Below, one piece after another: positions 8,095 to 16,779 of a stretch of DNA of 64,000 nt. The notes beneath the pieces were generated by a model. The model made no database searches. It saw only the letters and a program-made list of their open reading frames with translations, and had not been told where the DNA came from. How positions within the stretch are numbered: position 1 is the stretch's first letter; every line of letters starts with the position of its first letter. The stretch lies in contig JAXGMV010000001.1 of assembly GCA_040768445.1 (NCBI GenBank), positions 2,666,001 to 2,730,000 of the forward strand, in the 5' to 3' direction. The DNA is from JAXGMV01 sp040768445. Lineage in GTDB: Bacteria; Chloroflexota; Anaerolineae; Anaerolineales; Anaerolineaceae. The position numbers and the translations under genes are program-made.

Positions 8095-9468
8095 TTAATT
8101 TTGCCAGTTAGTTTTCATTTTATCTTTTATGATGTGCAGAAAACGTTCTTTCACACCTTCGTACGGAATTCTCTGCATGATTGGGTCAAAAAAGCCTTCA
8201 ACAATCAGCTGCTCTGCATCTGCTTGGGCAATTCCTCGGCTGGTCAGGTAGAAGACCTGGTCTTTGTCAACCTTTCCGATGGTCGCACCGTGAGAACAGC
8301 GCACATCATCAGCGAGAATTTCAAGCCCAGGGATGGAATCTGCCCGTGCATCTTTGCTTATAATCAAGTTCCTGTTCGCCTGGTAACCATCGGTTTTATC
8401 AGCACCGGGGGCGACATAGATCATACCTTGCCAAACAGACCGGCTTTTATCCAATAAAGCCCCTTTAAACAACAGGTCACTGGTTGTGTTTGGCGCCAGG
8501 TGTACTTGTTGGGTATCATGATCAAGATGTTGGGAGTTGTTGGTAAAGTAAAAACCTGATACTTTTCCTGCAGCGCCGCTACCATTGAGTACCAAATCAG
8601 TGAAACTCTTCGTTAGATGGCTTCCAACTGATCCTATAATCCACTCAAGGGTCGCATCCTCTGCAACCTTCACTTTTTCATGTGTGAAATTGAAAACATT
8701 ATCACCCCAGGATTGCAGCTCTACAAATTTTAACGCTGCTCCGGGCTGTAGAATGATCTCAACAATACCTGAATGAAGCGCTTTCTCAACAATTCCATTT
8801 TTTGACACTGACTCATGGACATAGGTAAGCTGGGCGTTGCTTTCAAGGTAAATCATCAAGTGTGAGAAAAGCGCCTGGTTTTCAGCAATTCCGTAAAATA
8901 AGCTGTGCAAAGGCTGCTCAACAACCAATCCAGCTGGAATATAAATAAAAATACCATTTTGAGCAAAAGCTGCAGACATTGAAGCAAACTTGCTTTCGTC
9001 ACCTGTAACCAGCTTGCCCATCACTTTTTCTACCAGTTCAGGGTGCTTCTGTTCAGCATCAATCAGGTCTGTAAAAACTAGTCCGGATTTAAGCAGTGTT
9101 GGATCAACTGATTTTGTGATCTTTCCACCAGATATGATTAGTTGATTTTCAGCTTTTTCGCCGAAAACTGAGTTTTGGAAACTGTCTGGAATCTCATTAT
9201 TTAAATCATCAATATTCTCAATCTTAAATTGTGACGCCAGCTTTGACAACTCACGCAAATCAGTCCTTCGCCAGGCTTCTTCGTTAGTTTGCGGGATACT
9301 CAATTTATTGTAAGCGTTCCAGGCTCGTTCTCGGTAGTCAGCAATGTAAGAATTCTTCTCAGGAATTCGGATCCAGGATTTGTCAAAAGAAAAGTTACCC
9401 TGATGCGTAGAACCCTGTGAAGTAGAACGTTTAATTATTCGTGGTCGCTCATTCATCAATGCACACAT
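8095..9468 (-). CDS. sufD: Fe-S cluster assembly protein SufD
   Basis: Partner of SufB in the SufBC2D scaffold complex. The 457-residue protein has the SufBD beta-helix domain in its C-terminal half (DHDTQQVHLAPNTTSDLLFK, then SIPGLEILADDVRCSHGATI with the conserved Cys/His region) and ends with the SufD-type helix AQADAEQLIVEGFFDPIMQR. The start lies 5 nt past the sufB stop; a second ATG four codons in is also possible. The order sufC-sufB-sufD-sufS matches the usual SUF operon. Confidence 0.94.
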   Translation of the reverse strand: MCALMNERPRIIKRSTSQGSTHQGNFSFDKSWIRIPEKNSYIADYRERAWNAYNKLSIPQTNEEAWRRTDLRELSKLASQFKIENIDDLNNEIPDSFQNSVFGEKAENQLIISGGKITKSVDPTLLKSGLVFTDLIDAEQKHPELVEKVMGKLVTGDESKFASMSAAFAQNGIFIYIPAGLVVEQPLHSLFYGIAENQALFSHLMIYLESNAQLTYVHESVSKNGIVEKALHSGIVEIILQPGAALKFVELQSWGDNVFNFTHEKVKVAEDATLEWIIGSVGSHLTKSFTDLVLNGSGAAGKVSGFYFTNNSQHLDHDTQQVHLAPNTTSDLLFKGALLDKSRSVWQGMIYVAPGADKTDGYQANRNLIISKDARADSIPGLEILADDVRCSHGATIGKVDKDQVFYLTSRGIAQADAEQLIVEGFFDPIMQRIPYEGVKERFLHIIKDKMKTNWQN

Positions 9469-9472
9469 CCAT

Positions 9473-10885
9473 TTATCCTATTGATCCTTCCATTTGAAGT
9501 TGGATCAAGCGGTTCATTTCTACTGCATATTCCATCGGAAGCTCTTTGACCAGCGGCTCAATGAATCCGGATACCACCATGGTCGTTGCAGCTTCTTCAC
9601 TCAATCCCCTTGACATCAAATAGAACAATTGCTCTTCGCCAACTTTAGAAACAGTCGCTTCGTGACCAATTTCCACATTTTCTTCATCAATTTCCATATA
9701 AGGGTAAGTATCTGACCTTGATTGCGGATCAAGCAGCAGGGCATCACAGACGACATTGGACTTGACGTTTTCAGCGCCTTTGTAAACCTTCAGCAAACCA
9801 CGATATGATGATCTGCCTCCACCTTTGCTGATCGATTTTGAGGTGATTTTACTGCTTGTATCAGGCGCAAAATGAATTATCTTGCCGCCGGCATCCTGAT
9901 GCTGATTAGGACCAGCAAACGCCATCGATAATATCTCACCCCGTGCGCCGCGTTCCATCAGGTAGCATGATGGGTATTTCATGGTTACTTTTGAGCCAAG
10001 ATTGGCATCAACCCACTCCATGACACCATCTTCATAGACTTTTGCCCGCTGCGTTACCAGGTTATATACATTGTTCGACCAATTTTGAATGGTGGTATAT
10101 CTTACCCTGGCGCCCTTCTTAACAACGATCTCAATCACACCACTGTGGAAAGAATCGGTTGTATATTGCGGCGCTGTACATCCTTCCACGTAATGAACTT
10201 GAGAGCCCTCATCAGCAATGATTATGCTACGTTCAAACTGACCGATGTTGGCAACATTCAGTCGAAAATATGCCTGTAGTGGCAGATCAACTTTCACACC
10301 TTTCGGCACATAAACAAAAGAACCACCTGACCAAACTGCGCTGTTCAAAGCAGCAAATGTGTTATCTTCAATGGGAATTACCGTTCCAAAGTATTCTCTA
10401 AAAATCTCAGGATACTTGCGCAGTCCATCCTCAATGCTCACAAATAGCACACCCTGTTTTTCCAGATGTTCCTGTATGCTGTGATAAACCATCTCAGATT
10501 CATACTGCGCACCAACGCCAGCTAAAAACTTCTGTTCTGCTTCCGGAATACCAAGCTTATCAAACGTATTCTTAATGCTTTCAGGGACATCATCCCATGA
10601 TTTTCCTTCTGCTTCGGTTGGTTTCACATAGTAATAAATCTCATCGAGGTCAAGTTTAGATAAATCAGCTCCCCAAGTTGGTATACTGCGATTTTTGTAA
10701 TGCTTATAGGCCTTTAACCTGAATTCAAGCATCCATTCTGGTTCGCCTTTCATTGCAGATATCTGGCACACTACCTCTTCATCAAGACCTTTTTTGGTTC
10801 GAAACACAGAATTATCAGGGTCTTTAAAGCCATACCGATATTCAGTTATATCTTTGAACATCTTTTGTTCGGACTCTTGACTCAT
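9473..10885 (-). CDS. sufB: Fe-S cluster assembly protein SufB
   Basis: The main scaffold subunit on which clusters form in the SufBC2D complex. Its 470 residues are normal for the family. The diagnostic C-terminal core is present: SNVVCDALLLDPQSRSDTYP with the cluster Cys, IGHEATVSKVGEEQLFYLMS, and the final amphipathic helix. The upstream CTAPQYTTDSFHSGVIEI segment also matches. It lies 27 nt after sufC. Confidence 0.96.
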   Translation of the reverse strand: MSQESEQKMFKDITEYRYGFKDPDNSVFRTKKGLDEEVVCQISAMKGEPEWMLEFRLKAYKHYKNRSIPTWGADLSKLDLDEIYYYVKPTEAEGKSWDDVPESIKNTFDKLGIPEAEQKFLAGVGAQYESEMVYHSIQEHLEKQGVLFVSIEDGLRKYPEIFREYFGTVIPIEDNTFAALNSAVWSGGSFVYVPKGVKVDLPLQAYFRLNVANIGQFERSIIIADEGSQVHYVEGCTAPQYTTDSFHSGVIEIVVKKGARVRYTTIQNWSNNVYNLVTQRAKVYEDGVMEWVDANLGSKVTMKYPSCYLMERGARGEILSMAFAGPNQHQDAGGKIIHFAPDTSSKITSKSISKGGGRSSYRGLLKVYKGAENVKSNVVCDALLLDPQSRSDTYPYMEIDEENVEIGHEATVSKVGEEQLFYLMSRGLSEEAATTMVVSGFIEPLVKELPMEYAVEMNRLIQLQMEGSIG

Positions 10886-10912
10886 GCAATCCTCCAGTAA
10901 CTCAACGGTAAA

Positions 10913-11695
10913 TCAGATCGCTTCGCCGTTACCATTCAAATATTTCTCTTTAACCCATTCGTAGCCATGCTCTTCGAGATGCAATGCAAGATCAGCTTCA
11001 CCTGATTCAACAATCCGTCCACCAAGCATAATGTGCACAAAATCGGGTTTGATGTAGTTCAGAATTCGCTGATAGTGAGTGATCACCAATACACCTAAAT
11101 CAGGTCCGCGCAGCGAATTTACACCTTCAGATACAATCCGTAAAGCATCGATATCAAGACCCGAATCAGTCTCATCCAGAATGGCGATTTCAGGCTTCAA
11201 AATGGCCATTTGAAGAATTTCAGCACGCTTCTTCTCTCCGCCTGAGAAGCCATCATTAAGATACCTCCCGGCAAAATTGAAATCCATCTTGAGAAATTCC
11301 ATTTTTTCTCTCAGAAGCTTCCTAAATTCAACAATGGAAATTCCCTTATCAGAAGGATCAATTGCCCGCCGTCTTGCATTCAATGCGGTGCGTAAAAAAT
11401 TGGCAACTGTCACTCCGGGAATAGCAACCGGGTACTGAAAAGCAAGGAATAAACCCAAGCGTGAGCGTTCATCAGGCTCTAAATCAAGCAAACTCTCGTC
11501 GCGATATAAAATATCTCCTGAGGTGACCTCATAATTTGGATGCCCAAGAAGTGTATAAGCGAGTGTGGACTTGCCAGTACCGTTTGGCCCCATGATGGCG
11601 TGAACCTCACCCTGTTTGATGGTCAGGTTAAATTTTTTTAGAATTTCCTTACCACTCACATTTACATGTAGATCTTTTATCAGCAATTCAGCCAT
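10913..11695 (-). CDS. sufC: SUF ATPase SufC
   Basis: An ABC-type ATPase that energises the SufB-SufD scaffold; soluble, with no membrane partner. It has Walker A GPNGTGKST, signature FSGGEKKRAEI and Walker B PEIAILDETDSGLDIDAL, the last being SufC-specific. The 260-residue form starting at the ATG at 11695 (MAELLIKDL) is preferred because AAGGAGAAAG stands at the right distance before it. A GTG at 11731 in frame would add 12 residues and remove the leader. First gene of the suf operon. Confidence 0.96.
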   Translation of the reverse strand: MAELLIKDLHVNVSGKEILKKFNLTIKQGEVHAIMGPNGTGKSTLAYTLLGHPNYEVTSGDILYRDESLLDLEPDERSRLGLFLAFQYPVAIPGVTVANFLRTALNARRRAIDPSDKGISIVEFRKLLREKMEFLKMDFNFAGRYLNDGFSGGEKKRAEILQMAILKPEIAILDETDSGLDIDALRIVSEGVNSLRGPDLGVLVITHYQRILNYIKPDFVHIMLGGRIVESGEADLALHLEEHGYEWVKEKYLNGNGEAI

Positions 11696-11753
11696 GAACG
11701 GTCTTTCTCCTTTGATTGCCAGTGTAATCACTGTATAATTTTATTTTTATCAT

Positions 11754-11769
11754 AATTATTATAATAATT
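11754..11769. promoter_or_regulatory. 16-bp perfect palindrome, candidate operator of suf operon
   Basis: AATTATTATAATAATT is a perfect palindrome just downstream of the predicted suf transcription start, a position where a bound repressor would block elongation or initiation. SufR is the obvious candidate ligand because it is divergently encoded. The sequence is AT-rich and unlike the cyanobacterial CAAC-N6-GTTG site, so this is a hypothesis. Confidence 0.35.
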
Positions 11770-11783
11770 CAAAACACCCCGTT

Positions 11784-11812
11784 ATTATAGCACGCTGCCA
11801 GTTTTCAGTCAA
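11784..11812 (-). promoter_or_regulatory. Sigma-70-type promoter of the suf operon
   Basis: On the minus strand TTGACT (11812-11807) is followed by a 17-nt spacer and a perfect TATAAT (11789-11784). The predicted start of transcription is near 11777, about 80 nt before sufC. Confidence 0.7.
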
Positions 11813-11836
11813 TATTTAACATAATATTCTAGTATA

Positions 11837-11866
11837 TTGACAATTTTATTTTTAATATGTTATACT
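11837..11866 (+). promoter_or_regulatory. Sigma-70-type promoter of sufR
   Basis: A consensus TTGACA (11837-11842) is followed by TTATAC at 11860-11865 (17-nt spacer) or TATACT one base later. It lies 44 nt before the sufR ATG and back-to-back with the suf promoter. Confidence 0.65.
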
Positions 11867-11909
11867 TTTTTTATATAATTATTAAGTATTAATAAATAAG
11901 GATCATAAC

Positions 11910-12527
11910 ATGAAGAGTACCAGGGATAGAATCCTACAAACTCTCTTAAAGAAATCAAACGCAACCATAAATGAACTGGCAAAAGCTGTGGGGATCAATG
12001 CGATTTCTGTTCGTCACCACCTGACGAGCCTGCAGGCTGAAAACCTGGTGGATGCTGAAGAACAGCGTCACGGGGTTGGAAGGCCAAGACTTGTTTATTT
12101 CCTCACTGAATCTGGCAGAGAAAAGTTTCCTTCCAGGTACCTTCGGTTGACCAACAGGCTGCTTGATGAATTAAAAACGTCCATGCCAGAAGATGTCGTA
12201 GTAAAAATATTCAAAAAAATGGGCGCAAACCTGGCAGTTGAGATTGATGAAATCCAGGATGAGCAAACGCTTGAGGAGAAATTGGATATACTAAAAACTA
12301 CCCTTGAAGATGAAGGTTTTTCAATGGATTGGGAAAAAACTGGAAGTGGTTTTAATCTCATCCACTCCAGCTGCCCCTATTATCATATCGGTCAGGCTCA
12401 CCCTGAGGTATGTGCATTGGATCAATCATTCATTTCAACCGTACTATCAGTCCCAGTTGAAAAGATTTCTTGCATCCTGAGTGGTGACTCAAAATGCATT
12501 TACAAAATTGAACAAGAGGTAAGTTAA
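11910..12527 (+). CDS. sufR: SufR-like Fe-S-responsive transcriptional repressor
   Basis: A 205-residue winged-helix regulator. The N-terminal HTH (TINELAKAVGINAISVRHHL, with wing GVGRPRLVYFLT) is of the DeoR/ArsR-like SufR type. The C-terminal half carries four Cys, at SSCPYYHIGQ, EVCALDQ, ISCILSG and SKCIYKI, in the spacing known for the [4Fe-4S] cluster of cyanobacterial SufR. The gene is divergent from sufC and shares its short intergenic region, the classic arrangement in which holo-SufR represses the suf operon and its own gene. Confidence 0.88.
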   Translation: MKSTRDRILQTLLKKSNATINELAKAVGINAISVRHHLTSLQAENLVDAEEQRHGVGRPRLVYFLTESGREKFPSRYLRLTNRLLDELKTSMPEDVVVKIFKKMGANLAVEIDEIQDEQTLEEKLDILKTTLEDEGFSMDWEKTGSGFNLIHSSCPYYHIGQAHPEVCALDQSFISTVLSVPVEKISCILSGDSKCIYKIEQEVS

Positions 12528-12529
12528 CG

Positions 12530-12880
12530 ATGTTAAAAGGCACACCTGGCACCAATCGACCGGAATGGAAATCAGAAGCAACCCACCCCGACCTGAGTAA
12601 AAAGCTGAAGGGAAAATTAAATGATGTGCTTGACCCTGAACTGGGTCTGAGCATCATTCAATTGGGCTTAATTAGGGATGTTGAGTTGGACGATCAAACA
12701 GCAAAAATAAAAATGATTCTCACAACACCATTTTGCCCATATGGCCCAGCAATTATTGAGATGGCTCAATCTAAGGCAGAAGAAGCCCTTGACCAGGAAG
12801 TAAAAATTGAACTGGCAATGGACCCCTGGGATTTTTCTATGATGGAAGAAGGACTTGGCAGTGACTGGGGTCTATACTGA
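12530..12880 (+). CDS. sufT: SufT-like MIP18/DUF59 Fe-S assembly factor
   Basis: A 116-residue DUF59 protein: DPELGLSIIQLGLIRDVEL at residues ~34-52 and TTPFCPYGPAI with the family's conserved Cys region. Such proteins help mature Fe-S enzymes and are found with SUF genes. The ATG is 2 nt past the sufR stop, so they form one unit. Its 3' end overlaps the convergent methyltransferase gene by 9 nt. An N-terminal extension of about 25 residues precedes the domain. Confidence 0.85.
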   Translation: MLKGTPGTNRPEWKSEATHPDLSKKLKGKLNDVLDPELGLSIIQLGLIRDVELDDQTAKIKMILTTPFCPYGPAIIEMAQSKAEEALDQEVKIELAMDPWDFSMMEEGLGSDWGLY

Positions 12881-13444
12881 TTGATTTTTCCTGAAACGCA
12901 GCCAGAAATTTGCGTTTGAAAATTGCACATCAATTATTGCCGAATTCGGCAATAATTTTTTTATGGAATGACTGCTTAAAAACATTGACCGCATCAACAA
13001 CAGCTTCTCGCCAATTGCAAGAAGTTTCACCGGCAGTTGGTCAATATCAGGCTCCTCAATCACACCCATCCCCTCGTCGCCAAGAACCCGCCATAACTCG
13101 TTGACAGTGCCGCGATGGTTTTTTACATGATGCAGCGCATCCACCATTACAATCCGGGAGAATGTGCCCATGTTGAACGGTAGGTTTTCTGTCTGGCAAA
13201 GTACCGCAGAGAAGGAACCGGACTTCATTGCTTCCTTCAACATGCCAGCTGATTCATCAGCCAGGATAATTTTCATCTCTGGATGCAGTTTTTGAATAAT
13301 TTTGGAAACTCGGCCTGTACCTGCACCAGCATCAAGCAGCAGGCCAGGTTTTTCGATCTCCAGTAGAGCACGCCAATCGGTCGTAGAATTCAGACCGATA
13401 AATTTTTCATAAAATGGGGCTATCAAGTTGAAATGCAATTTCAT
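12872..13444 (-). CDS. Class I SAM-dependent methyltransferase
   Basis: A 190-residue methyltransferase of the UbiE/type 11 kind: LLDAGAGTGRVSKII is motif I, IILADESAGML motif II, and FSRIVMVDALHHVKNH motif III. The substrate is unknown. It stands alone on the minus strand, overlapping the end of the sufT-like gene tail to tail. It is shorter than most UbiE-like enzymes, but no frame break is visible. Confidence 0.85.
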   Translation of the reverse strand: MKLHFNLIAPFYEKFIGLNSTTDWRALLEIEKPGLLLDAGAGTGRVSKIIQKLHPEMKIILADESAGMLKEAMKSGSFSAVLCQTENLPFNMGTFSRIVMVDALHHVKNHRGTVNELWRVLGDEGMGVIEEPDIDQLPVKLLAIGEKLLLMRSMFLSSHSIKKLLPNSAIIDVQFSNANFWLRFRKNQSV

Positions 13445-13583
13445 GGCTACCGGTAATCCTCATAATTTCGAAATTAATAATTGATGCCTACAATTTTGCC
13501 AATTAGCCACCCTGCGAAACCTCTCATAAACAGAATGACAACAATAACCGCTCATTAATGTAAATTGTGACCGGTGAATTCGC

Positions 13584-14198
13584 TCAGCTGTTCCTGGCTA
13601 TCATCTGGGCAACTTCCATCCTCGCAAGTGGATCACCCTTATAAAAACCTAACATGCAGGAAGTGTTTAATCGAAGGTCTTGTTGTTTTACCCCACGCAT
13701 AGAAGCACACAGATGAAAGCCTTCAATGAAAACTGCAACACCTTTTGGTTGGATCAGCAGATTAATAAATTCAGCTATTTGAGTCGTCAGTCGTTCCTGC
13801 AGAGTCAGCCGGTGGGCAAACAGGTCAACAATTTTGGGAATGCGTGAAAGGCCGATAATATGACCATCAGGCTGAAAGGCTACATGAACCTTTCCCATAA
13901 AAGGCAGCAAATGATGTTCGCACATACTGTAAAAAGTTATGTCCCTGGCAATGATCATCTGGTCGCCATCATCCGGTATGGAGGCACCTTCTACAATCGA
14001 CATTGGATCTGTAAAATAGCCCGATAAAACTTCTTCAAGCATCAGAGCAGTGCGTTCTGGTGTTTTATCGAGGTCATCGCGCTCCAAATTTTCGCCAATT
14101 CCTTGAAGGATGGTGCGAATAGCCGAGGTAATTCCTTCTTTATCCATGTGATAATTGCTGCTTCCAGTCAATCGATAAACTTGCTCGATGTCTATCAT
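13584..14198 (-). CDS. folE: GTP cyclohydrolase I
   Basis: Converts GTP to 7,8-dihydroneopterin triphosphate, the entry to folate or pterin synthesis. The 204-residue length is typical. The zinc ligands are seen in MCEHHLLPF (Cys and His) and FHLCASMRG (second Cys), and the substrate-binding QERLTTQIA segment is intact. It is followed on the same strand by no other folate gene, and the polyprenyl synthase upstream is functionally unrelated. Confidence 0.95.
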   Translation of the reverse strand: MIDIEQVYRLTGSSNYHMDKEGITSAIRTILQGIGENLERDDLDKTPERTALMLEEVLSGYFTDPMSIVEGASIPDDGDQMIIARDITFYSMCEHHLLPFMGKVHVAFQPDGHIIGLSRIPKIVDLFAHRLTLQERLTTQIAEFINLLIQPKGVAVFIEGFHLCASMRGVKQQDLRLNTSCMLGFYKGDPLARMEVAQMIARNS

Positions 14199-14255
14199 CG
14201 TTAGTCATCCTTTTAGATTAAACCATGCTCATCGTTATTAGCTGAACCGAATTGA

Positions 14256-15275
14256 TTACTTGTTACGTAGTGTCAGCTGGTTGGCAACCGCAATCAAGGT
14301 GTTATAAGGTAATTCATTGATATCCAGGTCTTCCAGTTCTTTAAGGGCTTTTCTGGTGAGACTTTCAGATTCTGCCTCGATTCTTTCTTTTATTCCGGTG
14401 CTTTCCAAAATCCGAGTCAAGTACGCAGCTTGCTCGTGATCAATAGTTTTTTCAATGTAACCCACCCGAAAAGCGTCACTACCCATCAATCCAAGTATTA
14501 CAGGAAGGGTCTTCTTTCCGACAATAAGGTCACTTTCGGCCGATTTGCCTGTGACAGCTTCATCACCCCATATGCCCAGCCAATCGTCCTTAACTTGGAA
14601 GGCTAAACCAAGGTTTCTGCCAAATTCAGCGAATCGTTCTGCGTCAGAATCTCCTGCGCCGCCAGTAAGAGCGCCTATTTTGCAGCTACACGAAATTAAT
14701 GAGGCGGTTTTTCCCTGTATCATCCTCAGGTACTTATCCTGGCTGACCTCTGCTAATGCCTCATAAGCCATATCAAGGTATTGTCCCTTGGTTAATTCGA
14801 CACATGTCCGGTTGAGAATTGTTAGTATTTTCACGACACGTTCAGGTTCAATATACCGCACCATATCTGCGCAAACACTCTGAGCTATAGAAAACATTAG
14901 GTCGCCAGCATTTATCCCTTGCGCAATGCCCCAGCGTTTCCACACTGTCTCCCTGCCCCTGCGCAGCTCGCTGTTATCCTCAATGTCATCGTGGATCAAG
15001 GAAAAATTATGGATAAGCTCAATTGCCGACGCAGCCGGTAAAGAGTAGTGCCAGTTTTCTGAATAACATGTTGCAGAAAGCAGGACCAATAACGGCCTGA
15101 TTCGTTTTCCACCATCGTTATTTACAGAACTGCCAGTCCATCCCATATGATGAAGTAGCATCTCTTTAAGGACCTTGTACTCCGGCATATCATCAGGCAG
15201 GTGATTATTAACAGTCTCTCTCAGGTAAATCTCAATCTGCTGTCTCATAATGGACATGACTGTGTCGTAGCTCAT
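14256..15275 (-). CDS. Trans-prenyl (polyprenyl) diphosphate synthase
   Basis: Condenses isopentenyl diphosphate with an allylic diphosphate. The 339-residue protein has the first Asp-rich motif HDDIEDNSELRRG and the second as KDDWLGIWGD, in which the third Asp of the usual DDxxD is Gly. GKKTLPVILG follows as expected. Product length (C15, C20 or longer) cannot be read off. Its ATG overlaps the stop of the IPP isomerase gene by 4 nt (ATGA), so the two isoprenoid enzymes are translationally coupled. Confidence 0.9.
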   Translation of the reverse strand: MSYDTVMSIMRQQIEIYLRETVNNHLPDDMPEYKVLKEMLLHHMGWTGSSVNNDGGKRIRPLLVLLSATCYSENWHYSLPAASAIELIHNFSLIHDDIEDNSELRRGRETVWKRWGIAQGINAGDLMFSIAQSVCADMVRYIEPERVVKILTILNRTCVELTKGQYLDMAYEALAEVSQDKYLRMIQGKTASLISCSCKIGALTGGAGDSDAERFAEFGRNLGLAFQVKDDWLGIWGDEAVTGKSAESDLIVGKKTLPVILGLMGSDAFRVGYIEKTIDHEQAAYLTRILESTGIKERIEAESESLTRKALKELEDLDINELPYNTLIAVANQLTLRNK

Positions 15276-16312
15276 TTACAGTGCTCCCTACACTGAAGTT
15301 GGCTGGTCCCTCGCAGCTCACTAATAGATCTTATCCCGGCGGCAAACATCGCTATACGCAATTGCATTTCAAATGTCCTGATTGTTCGAATTGTTTCTTC
15401 ACTCGAGTGCACTGCCGCATGCAGAAATTTTCCAGCAATCCCACAAACGCTCGCCCCCATTGCAATGCATTTAGCAGCATCAATACCACTTGTGATCCCG
15501 CCGGAAGCAAATATCAGGCAATCTGGAGCATGTTGTTTGACCTGCTTGATCGATTCCAATGTTGTCAGTCCCCAAGACTGGAAAGCAGCCGCTGTCTCAC
15601 GCATCACTCTATCCTCCTGACGGTACATCTCTACTTGAGACCAGGATGTGCCACCAGCGCCTGCTACGTCAATTGCCCGCACACCTGCATCTTGCAGTAG
15701 TACTGCTGTCCGACCAGAGATACCCCAACCCACTTCTTTAACGATCAATGGTACTTCAATCTTCCGGCACACTTCAGCTATCTTTTTCGCCAACCCTGCA
15801 AATCTGGTATTACCTTCTGGTTGAAGTGCTTCTTGAAGGGGGTTCAGATGTAATATCAAGGCATCTGCTTCAAGCATATCAACTGCCCGCTGGCAGTCAC
15901 TGATCTGTAATTCATAATTCAATTGCACGGCACCAATGTTTGCAAATAACAGGGCATCAGGCGCATAACGGCGCAATTGATAACTTTTCATCAATGTTGG
16001 ATCAGTCAAAGCAGGCCGCTGTGAACCAACACCCATTGCAATACTACAGTGTTGGGCTGCTTCTGCCAGGCGTCGATTGATCTCAATGGCGCTGTCAATT
16101 CCACCGGTCATTGAAGATATAAGAAGTGGTGTTTTTAGTTTCTTGCCAAACAAATCGACAGTTGTATCAACGGTATCTAAATCAAATTCAGGCAGAGCCT
16201 CATGAATGAAGTAGTAGGCATTAAATTCACTATTCACAGAAGATGAAACATCATAGTTGAGGTTTATATCGATGTGTTCATGTTTTCTTTTGTCAATTTC
16301 AGACCCAGCCAT
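15272..16312 (-). CDS. fni: Type 2 isopentenyl-diphosphate delta-isomerase
   Basis: An FMN- and NADPH-dependent enzyme that interconverts IPP and DMAPP. The 346 residues include SSMTGG, GVGSQRPAL, ANIGAVQLNYELQI, VKEVGWGIS and the FMN-binding AGAGGTSWSQVE and ASGGITSGIDAAK. The ATG at 16312 is preferred because AGAGG stands five nt before it; a TTG four codons upstream is in frame but overlaps that site. It forms an operon with the prenyl synthase. Confidence 0.95.
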   Translation of the reverse strand: MAGSEIDKRKHEHIDINLNYDVSSSVNSEFNAYYFIHEALPEFDLDTVDTTVDLFGKKLKTPLLISSMTGGIDSAIEINRRLAEAAQHCSIAMGVGSQRPALTDPTLMKSYQLRRYAPDALLFANIGAVQLNYELQISDCQRAVDMLEADALILHLNPLQEALQPEGNTRFAGLAKKIAEVCRKIEVPLIVKEVGWGISGRTAVLLQDAGVRAIDVAGAGGTSWSQVEMYRQEDRVMRETAAAFQSWGLTTLESIKQVKQHAPDCLIFASGGITSGIDAAKCIAMGASVCGIAGKFLHAAVHSSEETIRTIRTFEMQLRIAMFAAGIRSISELRGTSQLQCREHCK

Positions 16313-16450
16313 AAAACCTCTCAATAAAACCCGGTAATCAAGAAAGCAACTTAACCAAATAAATGGTGTTTTACCCGATATGACTAAAGTTTATCATCAT
16401 TCCATTGTCCAAGAAACATACGTTACTGAGAGTGGCAGATAAAACAATTC

Positions 16451-16459
16451 TGATATAAT
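16451..16459 (+). promoter_or_regulatory. Extended -10 promoter for acyl carrier protein gene
   Basis: TGATATAAT combines the TGN extension with a perfect TATAAT at 16454-16459, 32 nt before the ATG. No good -35 is present, as is allowed for extended -10 promoters. Confidence 0.55.
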
Positions 16460-16490
16460 TTATTATTATTCACCTGAGTGGAGGTTAAAC

Positions 16491-16727
16491 ATGTCCGAAG
16501 AGGTATTTGAACTGGTAAAGTCGGTGATTGTGGATGTATTGAAAATCGACGGTAATGAAATTAGTATGGAAACCCGTTTCATTGAAGATTTAAAAGCAGA
16601 TTCCATGGATCAATTCTTCTTGATCGATGGTTTCAGTGAGAAATTCCAGGTATCAATTTCTGATGAAGATGCACGGAAAATCAAGACGGTTGCAGATGCT
16701 GTCAACCACATTAGTGCATATAAGTAA
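16491..16727 (+). CDS. acpP: Acyl carrier protein
   Basis: A 78-residue acidic four-helix carrier for acyl chains. The phosphopantetheine Ser lies in ADSMDQFF, a variant of the usual DSLD. Helix I (FELVKSVIVDVLKID) and helix III match the family. A GGAGG ribosome site precedes the ATG. No fatty acid synthesis genes are adjacent, so it could also serve a specialised pathway; the stand-alone location leaves this open. Confidence 0.9.
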   Translation: MSEEVFELVKSVIVDVLKIDGNEISMETRFIEDLKADSMDQFFLIDGFSEKFQVSISDEDARKIKTVADAVNHISAYK

Positions 16728-16779
16728 ATTATATTTTTTAGCAGGACAAATTTCAATAATACTTAGACAATCCTGTCCA

